From Deltaproteobacteria bacterium CG_4_8_14_3_um_filter_43_13 (GTDB taxonomy: Bacteria > Desulfobacterota > UBA8473), in NCBI GenBank assembly GCA_002782605.1, contig PFIF01000159.1:1-5546 (forward strand): a stretch of DNA of 5,546 nucleotides, written 5' to 3'. Every line of letters begins with the position of its first letter. The stretch's first letter is position 1. Positions 4,680 through 5,546 of this stretch are shown here, in pieces. The translations under genes and the position numbers were made by a program. The notes under the pieces are model-generated. The model was not told the origin of the DNA, searched no databases, and saw only the letters and a list, made by a program, of their open reading frames with translations.

Positions 4680-5546
4680 ATGAGCTTGCCCTTAGAAGGA
4701 ATAAAGGTGTTGGATTTCTCTATAGCCTTAATGGGCCCCCTCTGTGCTCTGATGCTGGGCGATATGGGAGCAGAGGTGGTCAAGGTAGAAAGGCTTACCG
4801 GAGAGGCAGTAAGAAGGGGTAAAGCAGCGGGAATGGAAGAGGTCTTTGGATTAGAGGAGGCGGAAGTTGATTCTCCCATGTGGCTTGCCCATAACCGCAA
4901 CAAGAGAAGCCTCGCCATTGATCTCAAGGACGGGAGGGGAAGAGGGGTAATCGAAAAGTTAGTAAAAGCTGCCGATGTCGTTATCCATAGTTTCCGTCCC
5001 GGAACCATGGATAAGATGGGATTGGGTTATCAGGCTTTAAGCAAAATCAAACCTGACATTATTTACTGCTCTTTTTATGGATTTGGTGAAACCGGTTCCC
5101 TGGCACATAGGATTGGCGGTGATATGTATTCCCAGGCTTTTACAGGTATGGTCAGTCTTCAGGGCTGCCCGGGTGATCCTCCAACCATGGTTTCTGCGGC
5201 CATCGTTGACCATGCCGGTGCCTGGATGGGTGCATATGGAATCATGGTTGCCATGTTTCACCGTACGAGGACAGGAGAAGGCCAGGAACTGGTGATAAAC
5301 CAGATAGATGTTGCGATGTACCTTCAGATGTCCGAGGCCCATCTTTATCTGATAGATGGGATTAAATGTCAGCGGGCAGGGAGGGCAAGTCCGGTGTCGC
5401 CGCCTCCGTATGGCGCCTACCCGGCGGCAGATGGAGATATTATCACTCTTTTCGGCAGCGATCCACTGTGGCCAAGGTTTTGTGGGGTGTTGGGGGCAGA
5501 GGAGTTGGCCGATGATCCGCGGTTCAACAATGATAAGTCAAGGTAC
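4680..5546 (+). CDS. Family III (CaiB/BaiF) CoA-transferase, 3' end outside window
   Basis: The frame is open from ATG 4680 to the window edge, 289 codons of a family that is usually about 400 residues long. Family III enzymes move CoA from an acyl-CoA to a free carboxylic acid through an aspartyl-CoA thioester in the cytoplasm. Visible family features are LEGIKVLDFS (5-14), the GDMGAEVVKVE strand (27-37), HNRNKRSLAIDLKD (71-84), HSFRPG (103-108), FYGFGETG (132-139), and D177 in AAIVDHAGAWMGA, which aligns with the catalytic Asp169 of formyl-CoA transferase. GEGQELV (199-205) and PPPYGAYP (241-248) are also typical. The partner acid is not readable; relatives act on carnitine, bile acids, benzylsuccinate, oxalate and others. 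It follows the thiolase/crotonase block on the same strand after a 497-bp gap, consistent with activating the acid degraded by that block (inference). The missing C-terminal part cannot be checked for integrity. Confidence 0.93.
   Translation, partial: MSLPLEGIKVLDFSIALMGPLCALMLGDMGAEVVKVERLTGEAVRRGKAAGMEEVFGLEEAEVDSPMWLAHNRNKRSLAIDLKDGRGRGVIEKLVKAADVVIHSFRPGTMDKMGLGYQALSKIKPDIIYCSFYGFGETGSLAHRIGGDMYSQAFTGMVSLQGCPGDPPTMVSAAIVDHAGAWMGAYGIMVAMFHRTRTGEGQELVINQIDVAMYLQMSEAHLYLIDGIKCQRAGRASPVSPPPYGAYPAADGDIITLFGSDPLWPRFCGVLGAEELADDPRFNNDKSRY

Noticed and set aside
4529..5008. 159-codon minus-strand frame
   Set aside because: It is antisense to the start of the CoA-transferase, whose family motifs are clear; the product is low-complexity, rich in Ser, Pro and Leu.
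1..5546. CRISPR array, tRNA or rRNA genes, transposase
   Set aside because: No regularly spaced repeats with unique spacers, no tRNA-like cloverleaf or rRNA segment, and no transposase motif were seen.

Overview
The window looks like bacterial chromosomal DNA of moderate G+C. It carries a co-directional (+ strand) set of CoA-thioester metabolism genes: a fused HMG-CoA-synthase-like/DUF35 protein, an SCP2-type thiolase, an enoyl-CoA hydratase/isomerase-family protein, and the first 289 codons of a family III (CaiB/BaiF) CoA-transferase that runs off the right edge. This gene content, strong GGAGG-type ribosome binding sites and G/C-rich dispersed palindromes fit an anaerobic, organic-acid-degrading bacterium (Desulfobacterota or a similar sulfate reducer or syntroph). 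That placement is inference; no rRNA or other marker gene is present.

Layout. Positions 1-498 hold no intact gene. They hold a C/G-rich palindrome (9-45), the C-terminal remnant of a second enoyl-CoA hydratase (72-332) and a decayed ferredoxin-like [4Fe-4S] fragment (351-475). The intact block follows: HMGCS-like/DUF35 (499-1917), thiolase (1993-3171) and enoyl-CoA hydratase family (3313-4182), with gaps of 75 and 141 bp. The second gap contains a four-unit heptanucleotide tandem repeat. Positions 4183-4679 hold no intact gene; they contain a second, larger palindrome (4260-4305), a remnant of a classical thiolase (4382-4549), and a leader with inverted repeats and a possible promoter ahead of the CoA-transferase (4680 to the window edge).

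How the genes may work together. The CoA-transferase would activate a carboxylic acid, the crotonase-fold enzyme would act on an enoyl-CoA intermediate, and the thiolase would make or break a C-C bond. The thiolase retains its nucleophile Cys85, His337 of the GHP motif, and an HDCF motif. The first protein is the most unusual. By motif alignment from memory, its HMGCS-like half lacks the Cys, Glu and His used by HMG-CoA synthases, while its DUF35 half keeps all four zinc cysteines. Archaeal thiolase/HMGCS/DUF35 complexes and the thiolase-DUF35 pair BbsAB of anaerobic toluene degradation are known. I therefore infer that this protein is a non-canonical or non-catalytic partner of the adjacent thiolase. 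The substrate cannot be read from the sequence.

The non-coding stretches are largely a gene graveyard: three unrelated remnants, two of them CoA-metabolism genes lying just downstream of the G/C-rich palindromes.
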